Below are positions 16,016 through 24,083 of a stretch of DNA of 31,149 nt, in pieces. This stretch comes from CAZRGV01 sp964599655 (GTDB lineage Bacteria > Planctomycetota > Planctomycetia > Isosphaerales > Isosphaeraceae). Numbering within the stretch: the stretch's first letter is position 1; each line of letters opens with the position of its first letter. Where the stretch lies: the NCBI GenBank assembly GCA_964599655.1, contig CAZRGV010000071.1:1-31149 (forward strand), given 5' to 3'. Made by a program: the position numbers and the translations under genes. The notes under the pieces are model-generated. The model was not told the origin of the DNA and did no database searches. It saw nothing but the letters and a program-made list of their open reading frames with translations.

Positions 16016-16484
16016 GAACCTTCTGTATCTTTTTTGAATTCTGATCCGGAAGACATCTCAAGAATCCGAAATCCTTCAGAGAACAGGTGTGTCGTATCGA
16101 TTCGTCTCATTCTGAGGCGATCAACGTGGACACTTCGGGACGCATCCGATTGTCACGCGGTGGCTCCGATCCCGTCCAGAACCACCGAAGGTCGGAGCGA
16201 TCGTCCGTGGGCCTCGAAGGGACCCGAGGAACCGCGATGCGGGAAAACGAATCAAACTCCGACATATTCATTCCGCTAAATTCCAAGATGGTTCCCGATT
16301 TCACGCTTCAATCACGCCATCACCTCTGATCCTCCAGCATGCCTCGACGTTCACGGCCCCGGAGGGGCGACCGGGAATCGCCAGGGGCGCCAAACCTCTG
16401 GAGGACGAATGGCGACTTTCGCATCAGGACGTCAGGCGTTGTGCAAGACTCCCCTCATCCCATTCAGGGGAAAAACGCCTGTTT

Positions 16485-16520
16485 GGGTGGCTGGGGTCTG
16501 GGCACGAGACCCAGCCACCC
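16485..16520 (-). terminator. Strong hairpin downstream of pfkA
   Basis: GGGTGGCTGGGGTCT (16485-16499) pairs with AGACCCAGCCACCC (16507-16520), one bulged G, short loop. It begins 12 bp after the pfkA stop codon. No T-run follows on the minus strand, so it may act as a 3'-end stabiliser or a weak terminator. Confidence 0.55.
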
Positions 16521-16532
16521 ATCCGGTCGGAA

Positions 16533-17906
16533 TCAGTCTTCCAGGCGCTGGATGCGCTTGTTGATGTCGACGTTCACCGAGTCGTAGGGCTGGATCAAGC
16601 TGGCCGTGTTGAACAGCCCTCGAATCGCCTCAACGTCGTCGGCCCCCAAGGCGTTCGTGAAGATCGTCCGGAGGTATTCCACCCCCTTGGCCGACGGCTG
16701 GAACCGGTGCGAGTCGTAGAATGACGGCGAGAGGGGGCGGGCGTGAATGACGTTCCAGCGGTCGCGAAGCCGGTTGGCGTGCACGCTGTCGAGGACGAAG
16801 CCGCCGTCGCGGTAGTCCAGCGTGGCCACGCAGTTATGAAGTTCCTCGACCAGCATGTCGACCGCCTTGCCGCCAAGCTGCGAGGCATAAAAGCGGTCGA
16901 ACTGAATCGGCCGGCCGCCGCGCTGGGTGTGGCCGATCTTCCGGACAAAGATGGCCGCATGGGCGCTCTCGTTACGCCGCTTGTGGGTGAAGTAGGAGTC
17001 GCCGATCTTCTCGACGAGCAAGCGCTTGATCGCCTCGGCCGCCCCGCTGTATTGCAGGTTGCCGGCCGGGTCGGTGCTCTGGGTCACCGCGCCGAGAATC
17101 TGGCCGTGGACGTCGACGATCCCCTCCGAAACGCAAAGCACCGCGTGCTTCTGCACGTCGACGACCGAGAGGACCCGCTCCACCAGCGTGTCGGGATCTA
17201 CCGGCGATTCCGGCACGAGAATCAGGTCGGGCTGTCCATAAGCGGTTCCCAGCGCGATCATGCCGCAATCGCGGCCCATGACCTCGATGATGGCGATCCG
17301 CCGGTGGCTCTCGGCCGTCGTTCGGATGCGCTGAACGCTCAGGCTCGAAACATAAACGGCCGTCGCGAAACCGGGCGTGACGAAATTGACCATTTCGTCG
17401 AGGTTGAAATCGCGTCCCGGACGTTTGCGAGCGGTGTAGCCCTTGCGATTGTCGGCCTCCTCGCGAACCCACTCGTTGGGCTCGTCAGGATAGTTCAGGC
17501 CGAGGTCGTTGTCGATCGTCTTGGGGGCGAGCACCGTGGGCAGGTGGTTGCTCAACGGCTGCATGCCGTTGATGGTCCCATCGCCACCGACGCAGATCAG
17601 GCCGTCGACCTTCAGTCGCGCCAGCCGCTCGGCGACCCGGGCGATCGTCTCATGGTCGTCGGCGTCCACGTAGTCGCGAGACGCGCCGAGCAGCGTGCCC
17701 CCCTTGGTGGCGTCGAGTTCGGGAATGCACTGGAACAACGGGTTCAGATGCACGTGCGGCACCTGCGGGTTGAGCAGTCCGCTGAACCCCTTGATGATGC
17801 CGTAAACCTCAATGCGAAGCTGGTTTGCGCGTTGAACGGCTCCGACAATGGTGGCGTTGAGCGCGGGGGTGTCGCCCCCGGCCGTGAGAATCGCGATGCG
17901 CTTCAT
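16533..17906 (-). CDS. pfkA: 6-phosphofructokinase (ATP- or PPi-type undecided)
   Basis: 457 aa, longer than the 320-aa E. coli enzyme, as in the long PFK clades. It phosphorylates fructose 6-phosphate in glycolysis. Visible motifs are AILTAGGDTPALNA (N-terminal nucleotide loop), VGGDGTINGM (107-114), APKTIDNDLG (127-136), EVMGRDCGMIAL and KIGHTQRGGRP. The residue after GGD is Gly, as in ATP enzymes (Gly104 in E. coli numbering), but the residue before TIDND is Lys, as in PPi enzymes and some ATP enzymes of mixed clades (position 124). Its ATG overlaps the stop of the S4 gene (ATGA), so it is translated as the last gene of a three-gene operon with cvpA. Confidence 0.93.
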   Translation of the reverse strand: MKRIAILTAGGDTPALNATIVGAVQRANQLRIEVYGIIKGFSGLLNPQVPHVHLNPLFQCIPELDATKGGTLLGASRDYVDADDHETIARVAERLARLKVDGLICVGGDGTINGMQPLSNHLPTVLAPKTIDNDLGLNYPDEPNEWVREEADNRKGYTARKRPGRDFNLDEMVNFVTPGFATAVYVSSLSVQRIRTTAESHRRIAIIEVMGRDCGMIALGTAYGQPDLILVPESPVDPDTLVERVLSVVDVQKHAVLCVSEGIVDVHGQILGAVTQSTDPAGNLQYSGAAEAIKRLLVEKIGDSYFTHKRRNESAHAAIFVRKIGHTQRGGRPIQFDRFYASQLGGKAVDMLVEELHNCVATLDYRDGGFVLDSVHANRLRDRWNVIHARPLSPSFYDSHRFQPSAKGVEYLRTIFTNALGADDVEAIRGLFNTASLIQPYDSVNVDINKRIQRLED

Positions 17907-18139
17907 GGTTCCCCTCGTTCCGAATGCCGCTTCAGGACCAGGGGGGGAGAGCCCTCAAGTTGGACAACATCACCGATCGCCATTTTGCGACGCTTGCGAA
18001 GCTCGACCTCGCCGTTGACCCGGACCAGGCCGTCGGCGATCATCGCCTTGGCTTGGCCGCCGGTCTCGGCCCAGCCGGCGAGCTTCAGGACCTGCGTCAG
18101 GTTGATCTCGCGATCACCGACGTCGAGCGTTGGGGTCAT
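17903..18139 (-). CDS. S4-domain RNA-binding protein (YbcJ/YaaA-like)
   Basis: 78 aa. INLTQVLKLAGWAETGGQAKAMIADGLVRVNGEVELRKRRK contains the alpha-L S4 RNA-binding motif typical of YbcJ-like proteins, which are single-domain and bind structured RNA. The ATG at 18139 is chosen; the frame open further upstream is Arg/Pro-rich shadow inside cvpA. The gene overlaps the end of cvpA by 26 bp and the start of pfkA by 4 bp, so the three are tightly coupled. Its RNA target is unknown. Confidence 0.85.
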   Translation of the reverse strand: MTPTLDVGDREINLTQVLKLAGWAETGGQAKAMIADGLVRVNGEVELRKRRKMAIGDVVQLEGSPPLVLKRHSERGEP

Positions 18140-18911
18140 ACGTGCCGCCCATGCGGTCGAGCTGATCTTCCAGCGCCTGGACGGCCGCGCGGCCGAGGCG
18201 GGTGCGACCCTCGTCAACCAGGCCGCGAAGGCCCGTCGTGTCGCCCGAGTTGATCGATTGTTCGAGCGCTTGTCCGGCCGAACGGCCCAGGCCCGACAGC
18301 TCCTGCCGGTAAGCCGGAATCGCGCCTGAATCGGGGCTGGACGCAACCTTGGGAGCGGGAACGGGTTGCGTCATGGTTCGAGCAGGCGCCACCGCAGCCT
18401 CGGCCAACGCGCCCGGTTGGCCAGTCGACCAGAACGGCGCCAGCACCTTGCGCGCCTCGGCCGGCAAGACCGGGCCGACCGCGCTCATCACGTGGCCGAC
18501 CAGCCGGCCCGACGGGCTCTGGAAGATCGGCTCGCGCGACTGCGGCGAAAGGCTGACCACGAACAGGGTTCCGACGATTCCGAGCAAGGCCCCCTCCAAG
18601 CCGCCGAGGACCATTCCCAGGTGTCGGTCGAACGCCTCGAACTTCAACTTCCGCAAGGTCGCCCGCACCAGCCAGGCGACCAGGAAGATCCCGCCCGAGA
18701 CCCCCGCGTAAACCGCCAGCATGGCCAGGGCCCGCGCCACCACCGGATCGCCGGGAAACCGCGGAGCCAGTTGCGCCGAAAGGGGTTGCGCCACCATGTA
18801 GCCCACGACCAGCGACGCGATGCTCGCCAGTTGCCAGGTGATGCCCCGCCAGGCACCCCAGATCATTCCCAGGACCACGACACCCGCCATCACCGCGTCG
18901 TAAAGCGTCAT
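18114..18911 (-). CDS. CvpA-family membrane protein
   Basis: 265 aa from the ATG at 18911, preceded by GGGAGG at ideal spacing; the upstream ATG at 18944 lacks one. Four hydrophobic helices occupy residues about 3-140 (VMAGVVVLGMIWGAWRGI, LASIASLVVGYMVAQPL, ALAMLAVYAGVSGGIFLVAW, GMVLGGLEGALLGIVGTLFV), the standard CvpA layout. CvpA was named for colicin V production, and its wider role is poorly defined. The C-terminal 110 residues are Ala/Pro-rich and then helical, a planctomycete-type extension. It is the first gene of the cvpA-S4-pfkA operon. Confidence 0.85.
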   Translation of the reverse strand: MTLYDAVMAGVVVLGMIWGAWRGITWQLASIASLVVGYMVAQPLSAQLAPRFPGDPVVARALAMLAVYAGVSGGIFLVAWLVRATLRKLKFEAFDRHLGMVLGGLEGALLGIVGTLFVVSLSPQSREPIFQSPSGRLVGHVMSAVGPVLPAEARKVLAPFWSTGQPGALAEAAVAPARTMTQPVPAPKVASSPDSGAIPAYRQELSGLGRSAGQALEQSINSGDTTGLRGLVDEGRTRLGRAAVQALEDQLDRMGGTYDPNARRR

Positions 18912-18962
18912 CCTGACCTCCCAGGCGCGGACTTTTTTTGTCATGCCGATCCTGACGGCTCT

Positions 18963-18976
18963 GCTACCATGGTAGC
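18963..18976. promoter_or_regulatory. Perfect 14-bp palindrome at the cvpA promoter
   Basis: GCTACCATGGTAGC is its own reverse complement and covers the -10 box of the cvpA-direction promoter. It is a possible repressor site. Confidence 0.4.
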
Positions 18977-18996
18977 GGACGCCCCAGGACTGACAA
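18969..18996 (-). promoter_or_regulatory. Sigma70-type promoter for cvpA-S4-pfkA
   Basis: TTGTCA (18996-18991), a 16-nt spacer and TACCAT (18974-18969) on the minus strand, giving a start near 18962, about 50 nt before the cvpA ATG. Confidence 0.5.
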
Positions 18997-19013
18997 GGGG
19001 AGCTTGCCCCGAT

Positions 19014-19922
19014 TCAGGCCGCCTCGCGAGGATCGGCCCAGCCTTCGTTGGTGTTGAGGCGACGTCGGAAGTCGTTTAGGGCCTGCGACATCGGTCGCAT
19101 CGAACCGGGCAGCAGCTCCTCGAGCCGATCGCTCCGAAGCCCGCCCAGGAGGGGCCGGGGCGTGGCCTGGCTCGTGGCCGACGTGGGCTTGCCGACGATC
19201 AACGAGGGGTCGTGCCCGAACCCCTCGGCGATGGTCCGAGCCAACCGGACCCGCGACAACCACTCGGGGCCGGCCACGTGGATCACGCCCGAAACCCCCA
19301 TTTCCACCAGCCGGAGGGTCGCCAACGCGACGTCGGGGCCGTACGACGGGTTGGCCACCTGGTCCGTCGGGCAGGTTAGCGGCTTCCCCCGGCTCAACGT
19401 CTTCATGACCTGGTAAGCGAAGTTCTTCCCCTGGCGCTCTGGCCCGTAGACCCAGCAGGTCCTCGCGATCAAAAGCCGCTTGCCCAGGATGTCCGTCAGG
19501 GTCCGCTCAGCCTCGAGCTTCGTCCGGCCGTAAACATTGAGCGGATGCGGTGTTGCGTCCTCAGCGTACGGGCCGTTCGCGCCGTCGAAAAGGTAGTCGG
19601 TCGAGTAGTAGACGAACCGGCAGCCGAGGCTGCTCGCGGCTCGGGCGAGCATCGCGGGCCGCTCAACGTTGGCTGACCGGGCGCGGGCCGGGTCGCGCTC
19701 GCAGCCGTCGACCCACGTGAACCCGGCCGGATAGAAGATCACGTCGGGCTGGTACGAACGGATCCAGGTCGACGCGGGTGCGGCCTCGGCCTCGCCAAAC
19801 CGAATCAGGCCAGGGTACGGGACCGTGGCGAAGGTGCCCACGGCCTCGTGACCGCGATCCGCCAGGTGCCGGAGCAGCCAGCCGCCGATCTGCCCGGAGC
19901 CGCCGATGACGATGGCTCGCAC
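19014..19922 (-). CDS. RmlD-like NAD(P)-dependent sugar-nucleotide reductase
   Basis: 302 aa with a GTG start immediately after the pyrophosphatase stop (TAAAGTG). An N-terminal Rossmann motif GGSGQIGG (7-14), VYYSTDYLFDG (104-114) and the catalytic Tyr-x3-Lys at Y131/K135 (YGRTK) place it in the extended short-chain reductases, closest to dTDP-4-dehydrorhamnose reductase (RmlD). RARTCWVYGP-like (LLIARTCWVYGP) and GVIHVAGPE further fit. No other rhamnose genes are near, so the substrate is not certain. It was probably expressed with ppa, which could pull nucleotide-sugar synthesis forward by removing pyrophosphate; that link is inference. Confidence 0.8.
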   Translation of the reverse strand: MRAIVIGGSGQIGGWLLRHLADRGHEAVGTFATVPYPGLIRFGEAEAAPASTWIRSYQPDVIFYPAGFTWVDGCERDPARARSANVERPAMLARAASSLGCRFVYYSTDYLFDGANGPYAEDATPHPLNVYGRTKLEAERTLTDILGKRLLIARTCWVYGPERQGKNFAYQVMKTLSRGKPLTCPTDQVANPSYGPDVALATLRLVEMGVSGVIHVAGPEWLSRVRLARTIAEGFGHDPSLIVGKPTSATSQATPRPLLGGLRSDRLEELLPGSMRPMSQALNDFRRRLNTNEGWADPREAA

Positions 19923-19923
19923 T

Positions 19924-20466
19924 TTAGTGGAACCCCTTGCGACGGTGTTTGCTGTAGCGCTGCAGCGCGTCCTCGATGACCGGCAGGGCCATGTCCAACG
20001 CCTGGAACTCGTCGACCTCGACCGCCTTGCCTTCCAGTTGCTTGTAGTCCTGGAAAAATCGGCGGAGCATCATAAGTCGATGTGGCGGCAGTTCCTTGGC
20101 CTCGCGAAATCCGTTGAACTCGGGGTCGTCGACGGCCACGGCCAGGATCTTATGATCCTTCTTGCCGCCGTCGATCATCGTCATCAGGCCGATCGCCCGC
20201 GCCGTGACCAGCGTCATCGGCGCCAGCGCCTCCTGGCAGAGCACGAGCACGTCGAGCGGGTCGTCGTCCTCGGCGTAGGTCTGGGGGATGAACCCGTAAT
20301 TGGCCGGGTAGTAAACGGCCGAGTAGAGCACCCGGTCCATCCGGAGCAAGCCGGTGCGCTTGTCGAGTTCATACTTGACGCTAGACCCCATGGGGATCTC
20401 AACGATGGCGTTGAACTCCAGGGGCAAGTTTTCGCCCGGGGTCACGTCGTGCCAGGGGTGGAGCAT
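19924..20466 (-). CDS. ppa: Family I inorganic pyrophosphatase
   Basis: 180 aa from the ATG at 20466 (MLHPWHDVTPG), matching the usual 170-180 aa; longer in-frame starts add a Pro/Arg-rich stretch without family likeness. Signature residues: NAIVEIPMGSSVKYELDK, YPANYGFIPQTYAEDDDPLDVLVL with the D-x-D-P-x-D metal motif at 67-72, and HRLMMLRRFFQDYKQLEGK at the C-terminal side. It hydrolyses pyrophosphate to phosphate in the cytoplasm, driving biosynthesis. It ends one base before the RmlD-like GTG start. Confidence 0.95.
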   Translation of the reverse strand: MLHPWHDVTPGENLPLEFNAIVEIPMGSSVKYELDKRTGLLRMDRVLYSAVYYPANYGFIPQTYAEDDDPLDVLVLCQEALAPMTLVTARAIGLMTMIDGGKKDHKILAVAVDDPEFNGFREAKELPPHRLMMLRRFFQDYKQLEGKAVEVDEFQALDMALPVIEDALQRYSKHRRKGFH

Positions 20467-20641
20467 CAGATTGACGAAGTCGTCTTCAAGGGGGATTGGA
20501 GCAGAGCCTCGACCGGCCGAGACAACAGGAAACACTCTAGCACATTGCCGAGGGCCGTCCAACGGCAGCTTTCGTCGCGTTCGGGGCAGCGCACGAGCCG
20601 TGCGGTTCGCGAGGACTCGGTCGTCTTGACCCAACATCGCG

Positions 20642-21363
20642 TCAGAAGGTCTCCGGCGAGACGGACTCACCGCCCGATCGCGTGGAGAGCGCCTGCCAGA
20701 CCCCTGGCTTCGGGACGTTCTCCCACCACCCGCCCGGGTTTCGCGAGATGCCGATCGGCTGGCCGGTCCGGGGATCGACGGGCCACGACGAGACCGTCTC
20801 TCTGACGAACCGGACCGAGCCGTCTCCCATCGCGACGTTCACCCCGCCGGGGTGCAGGCTGGAGGCCGAGTTCCGCTGCGCCTCGATGGCGCCGACGGCG
20901 ATCGTCTTGTCGGCGTTGGGCGGAGCGAAGGTTGTGAACAGGGTATCACCCCAGTTGCCGGTGATGTACCAGCCGTGGCGGGCGAAGAGGCGCGGGTTGA
21001 CGGCGTTGAGCCCTTGGAGCGTGGTCGTCGACTTCTCGGCCAGGGCGATCGTCTGGCTCAGGCCGTCGGCGATGGAGGCGAATCGGATCGGCGAGACATC
21101 ATGAAAGAGCCCGTTGTTCTGCGCGGCCTTGCGAGGGTCGACCCGGCACCGGTCCGCGGGTAACAGCAGCGCGAGGACGGTGAACGAACCCGTGCAGCCG
21201 GCGTGGCTGGTGAAGACCATCCGGGCCGGATCGGGGACACCGTACCGGTCGAGGGCCCCTTGGTTCAAGGCGCGGGGATCGCACGACTCGGGGTCGCCGG
21301 GGCAGGCGAAGCCGCCGACCGACACCGAATGGACGGTCCGGTTCTCGATGCCGAGGATGGTTA
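20642..21363 (-). pseudogene. DUF1559 (H-X9-DG) gene, C-terminal fragment cut by an IS element
   Basis: The frame reads from ILGIENRTVHSVSVGGFACPG to the end and contains NNGLFHDVSPIRFASIADGLSQTIALAEK and the diagnostic HPGGVNVAMGDGSVRF (His, nine residues, Asp-Gly). These proteins of Planctomycetes normally start with a type IV pilin-like methylation helix (FTLIELLVVIAI) and are about 300-400 aa. Here the N-terminal third is missing: the frame stops being DUF1559-like exactly where the IS5-like element begins. The DNA on the far side of the element does not encode the missing part either. Confidence 0.85.
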
Positions 21364-21370
21364 AGAGCCT
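21362..21370 (+). repeat. Left terminal inverted repeat with TA target copy
   Basis: TAAGAGCCT is the reverse complement of AGGCTCTTA at 22250-22258. Beyond nine bases the ends match only imperfectly. Confidence 0.75.
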
Positions 21371-22256
21371 CTAACAGAATGACAGTCGAAGCGGATTGTA
21401 GCAGATCAGGATGCATCCGATCTTGAGAAACGCATCGTGGTTGTCGGTCCGACGCTCGTAACGCACTCGCAGCCGCCGGTTCTGGTGGAGCCAGGCCATC
21501 GTGCGTTCGACGACTCAGCGTACTTGACCCAGGCCGCTGCCGTTGGCGTCCCGTCGGCGGGCCAGTCGCGAACGAATGCCCATCGCGGGCAGCGAGTCGC
21601 GATGCGGTTGCGAGTCGTAGGCGCGATCCCCATACACGACCTCGGGGCGACGACGGGGCCGCCCCTGCTTCCCTCTCAGCGGCGGGATCTCGGCCACGCG
21701 CCGGTCGAGCTGCGTCACGTCGTGACGGTTGGCACCCGTCGTGCGGGCCGCCAGGGGCGTGCCGTAGCCATCGGTCAGAACGTGGTGCTTCGAGCCGTTC
21801 TTGCCTCGATCCGTGGGGTTCGGTCCGGTCTGATCCCCCCAAAAACGGCGCGGACGCTCGACGAGTCGACCACGGCCCGCGACCAGTCGACCTTGTCCGC
21901 CCCGTGGAGCCTCTCCAGCAGGACGCGATGGACCTTGTCCCAGCCCCCGGCCGCCGTCCAGTCGCGCAACCGCCTCCAGCAACTCATGCCGCTGCCGCAA
22001 CCGAGTTCCTGGGGGAGGTGCTCCCCGCCGATGCCCGAGCGGAGCACGAAGAGGATGCCGGTCAACGCCTTACGCGGCTCGATCAGCTTGCGGCCCGGGT
22101 ATCGGGCGAGCCGCGGCTTCGCTGGCGGCAGGAGCGGTTCGATCAACGCCCAAAGCTCGTCATCCAGGATCGGCTTGGCCATCCTTGCACCTCCATGAAG
22201 GAACATAATGATCGCTTAAATCAGAAATCTGTGCAGATCAGGATGTGCAAGGCTCT
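21364..22256 (-). mobile_element. IS5-family (IS427-like) insertion sequence, 893 bp
   Basis: Ends are AGAGCCT (21364-21370) and AGGCTCT (22250-22256), flanked on both sides by TA (21362-21363, 22257-22258), fitting a TA target duplication. One split transposase fills the element on the minus strand. It has the size and two-frame layout of the IS427 group. Confidence 0.85.
21371..22182 (-). pseudogene. IS5/IS427-like transposase, two frames plus a nonsense codon
   Basis: The ATG at 22182 follows GGAGGTGCAAGG. Frame A (22182 to 21775) has PILDDELWALIEPLLPP, RKALTGILFVLRSG and VDSSSVRAVFGG with the first catalytic Asp. At the run TTTTTGGGGGG (21845-21835, minus strand) a -1 shift joins frame B: DQTGPNPTDRGKNGSKHH, TDGYGTPLAA, GANRHD, then VYGDRAYDS with the second Asp. 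Frame B stops at TGA 21517-21515, where related proteins have Trp (R-W-VVERT). Beyond it the same frame reads VVERTMAWLHQNRRLRVRYERR, including the presumed catalytic Glu, down to a stop at 21371. As read, no product could carry the full DDE set. Confidence 0.8.
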
Positions 22257-22258
22257 TA
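22250..22258 (+). repeat. Right terminal inverted repeat with TA target copy
   Basis: AGGCTCTTA mirrors the left end at 21362-21370. Confidence 0.75.
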
Positions 22259-22362
22259 TCAATGCTAAGGCTTGCTGAGGCTTTTCTGCCTTGAGCTACT
22301 GGAAGTGAAGAGAGCGAACGATCGTTGATGCGATCGAACTGATTTCGTGTGGGACTGGCGGA

Positions 22363-22379
22363 CGTCGGACACTCCGACG
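22363..22379. other. Tight 7-bp hairpin before the membrane protein gene
   Basis: CGTCGGA (22363-22369) and TCCGACG (22373-22379) around a 3-nt loop. The stretch 22257-22481 has no convincing gene; this is its only clear structure. Confidence 0.4.
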
Positions 22380-22481
22380 GACATTTCGGAACGCGCGAGG
22401 CGGGAACGTGTTCTAGATTCTTCGTGGCGGGATGCGCCCTGGGATGGGCGAGGTTTTGAGGCCAGGGGTTCGGGGACGGGT

Positions 22482-24083
22482 ATGGGTATGGGGGCGTTGA
22501 CGCTTCGTCGGTCGCGAGCGAGGGGGATGGGGAGGGTGCGGCCGTCGGACGGCCCGGGGGCGTTCGCGCTCGGGGCGGCGTTGCTGGTGGAGGCGGTGGT
22601 GCTCTGGGGGTTGGCCCTGCCGCAGAGCTTGCGGATGGACAAGTTTCTGATCGGCGACTTCGGGGCGAACCTGGCGGCGGAGGTCTTGCTCGATCGGGGG
22701 TATCGTCCCGGGTTCGAGTTTGGATATCCGTATGGGTTGCTGTCGCTGGCGTTCGGCCGGCTCTGGTTTCGGGTCGCGGGGGCGACGCCGTTCGCGTATC
22801 AATTGGCGATGCTGGCGTGCAACGTGCTGGCGGTCTGGGGCGTGGCGCGGCTCGCGAGGGCGAGGCGGATCTCGTGGGCGGGGTTCTGGCTGATCGCGCT
22901 GGCGATGCCGTACTGGCTGATGCCGTCGTACTTCAACTTCGCCCACGCGCTGGAGGCGGTGTTGCTGTGCCATGCCCTGGCCGAGCACGCCTGGTCGAGG
23001 CGCGATCGGGCCCTGGCGCTGTCGACGCTCTGCGTCTTCGTCAAGCCGTCGCTCTGCCTGTTCTACATCGTTGTCTTGATCGCGCTTGAGATCAAGAATG
23101 AGAGGCGGGGCTTCGAGGGCTGGGTGCGATTCCTGGGGCCATCGGTGGCGGTGGGGCTGCTGTCATCGCTGATCGTCTGGGGGTATTTCGGGCTGGGATC
23201 GTTGCGGGCGACGATCGTGCCGACGTCGGCGAGCGAGGCGTATCGGGCCTATCGCTTCGGGTTCTTCCGTGGGATCGGACGCGAGGTCTGGGCGCAGGTG
23301 CTCCGGCGGCCGGGGGAGCAGCTCGGGACGGGGGCGTGGTTCTGGCTGGTCGGGATGCTGGCGCTGACGGTCCTCGGCCTGGAGGCGGCCTGGCGTTTGC
23401 TGCGGCGGCGGGCGACGGGCGAGGGCGTCGCGGACGACGAGCTATTGGCCACCTGCGCGGGGCTGCACGCGCTGTTCCTGATGCTGGCGTTCGCCGGGCC
23501 CTGGAGCTGGACCTATTACAGCGTCTTGGTCGTGCTGGGCCTGGCGGTGTTCGCGGGCCGAGTGAAGGGGCGGGAGGCGATCGTCTGGTGCCTGGTGTCG
23601 ATCGCCCTTGTCGGCGACCTGAGGAATGGGATCGTCACCTGCGCGGCATGGATGCGCATGAATCCGTCCGAGGAGACGGCCGGGCTCTGGGCGTTCGGCG
23701 AGGAGCGCGCGGAGTGGCGTCGGGTGCTGGACCTGACGCGGGGCCGCGACGCCGCCGTCCTGGCGATGGCCGGCGGCGCGGGTCTGCTCTTCCGCGAGTA
23801 TCCCGAGCCGGAGAGCTACTTCCTGCTCCGGGGCATCTCGACCGCGTCGGAGATCGAGCGCACGCTCGCGCAGCTCGCCCGAGCCGACGTGATCGTCGTC
23901 CCCCGCTGCAAGCCGGTCGACGTCCTGTCGCCCGAACACATGGCGGAGTTCGCCGTCTTCTTGAGGGCGATGAAGCTCGTGCACGACGGCCCCGACTACC
24001 GGGTCTACGAGCGTCGCGAGGACGGCGCGTCGGCCGCGGGCGCCAGGGAACCGGGTGGACTCATTGGACTTCAGTATTATTGA
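22482..24083 (+). CDS. Polytopic membrane protein, GT-C glycosyltransferase-like
   Basis: 533 aa from the ATG at 22482; a GTG at 22347 would add 45 residues of low-complexity Arg-rich sequence and is less likely. Residues about 25-390 carry roughly nine hydrophobic helices. Between helices 1 and 2 lies MDKFLIGDFGANLAAEVLLDRG and FEFGYPYGLL, an acidic-loop pattern reminiscent of GT-C (GT39/GT87-like) glycosyltransferases that use lipid-linked sugars. The C-terminal 130 residues are soluble (GREAIVW.., LLFREYPEPESYFLLRG, ADVIVVPR). It might move sugars onto lipids or proteins; the assignment is a fold-level guess. Confidence 0.7.
   Translation: MGMGALTLRRSRARGMGRVRPSDGPGAFALGAALLVEAVVLWGLALPQSLRMDKFLIGDFGANLAAEVLLDRGYRPGFEFGYPYGLLSLAFGRLWFRVAGATPFAYQLAMLACNVLAVWGVARLARARRISWAGFWLIALAMPYWLMPSYFNFAHALEAVLLCHALAEHAWSRRDRALALSTLCVFVKPSLCLFYIVVLIALEIKNERRGFEGWVRFLGPSVAVGLLSSLIVWGYFGLGSLRATIVPTSASEAYRAYRFGFFRGIGREVWAQVLRRPGEQLGTGAWFWLVGMLALTVLGLEAAWRLLRRRATGEGVADDELLATCAGLHALFLMLAFAGPWSWTYYSVLVVLGLAVFAGRVKGREAIVWCLVSIALVGDLRNGIVTCAAWMRMNPSEETAGLWAFGEERAEWRRVLDLTRGRDAAVLAMAGGAGLLFREYPEPESYFLLRGISTASEIERTLAQLARADVIVVPRCKPVDVLSPEHMAEFAVFLRAMKLVHDGPDYRVYERREDGASAAGAREPGGLIGLQYY

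Larger units (their letters stand above)
15571..16532. other. Gene-poor stretch between the surface protein and pfkA
   Basis: 962 bp with no convincing protein gene. It holds a candidate small RNA with its own promoter and terminator (15907-16015, minus strand) and a strong hairpin after pfkA (16485-16520). The remainder, including 15571-15900 (upstream of the surface-protein gene) and 16020-16480, shows only short frames without family resemblance. A smaller stem CCCCT/AGGGG lies at 16451-16470. Confidence 0.5.

Noticed and set aside
22265..22642. Minus-strand 125-aa frame right of the IS as the missing DUF1559 N-terminus
   Set aside because: It has no pilin-like helix (FTLIELLVVIAI type) and is Ser/Arg/Pro-rich; it does not resemble DUF1559.
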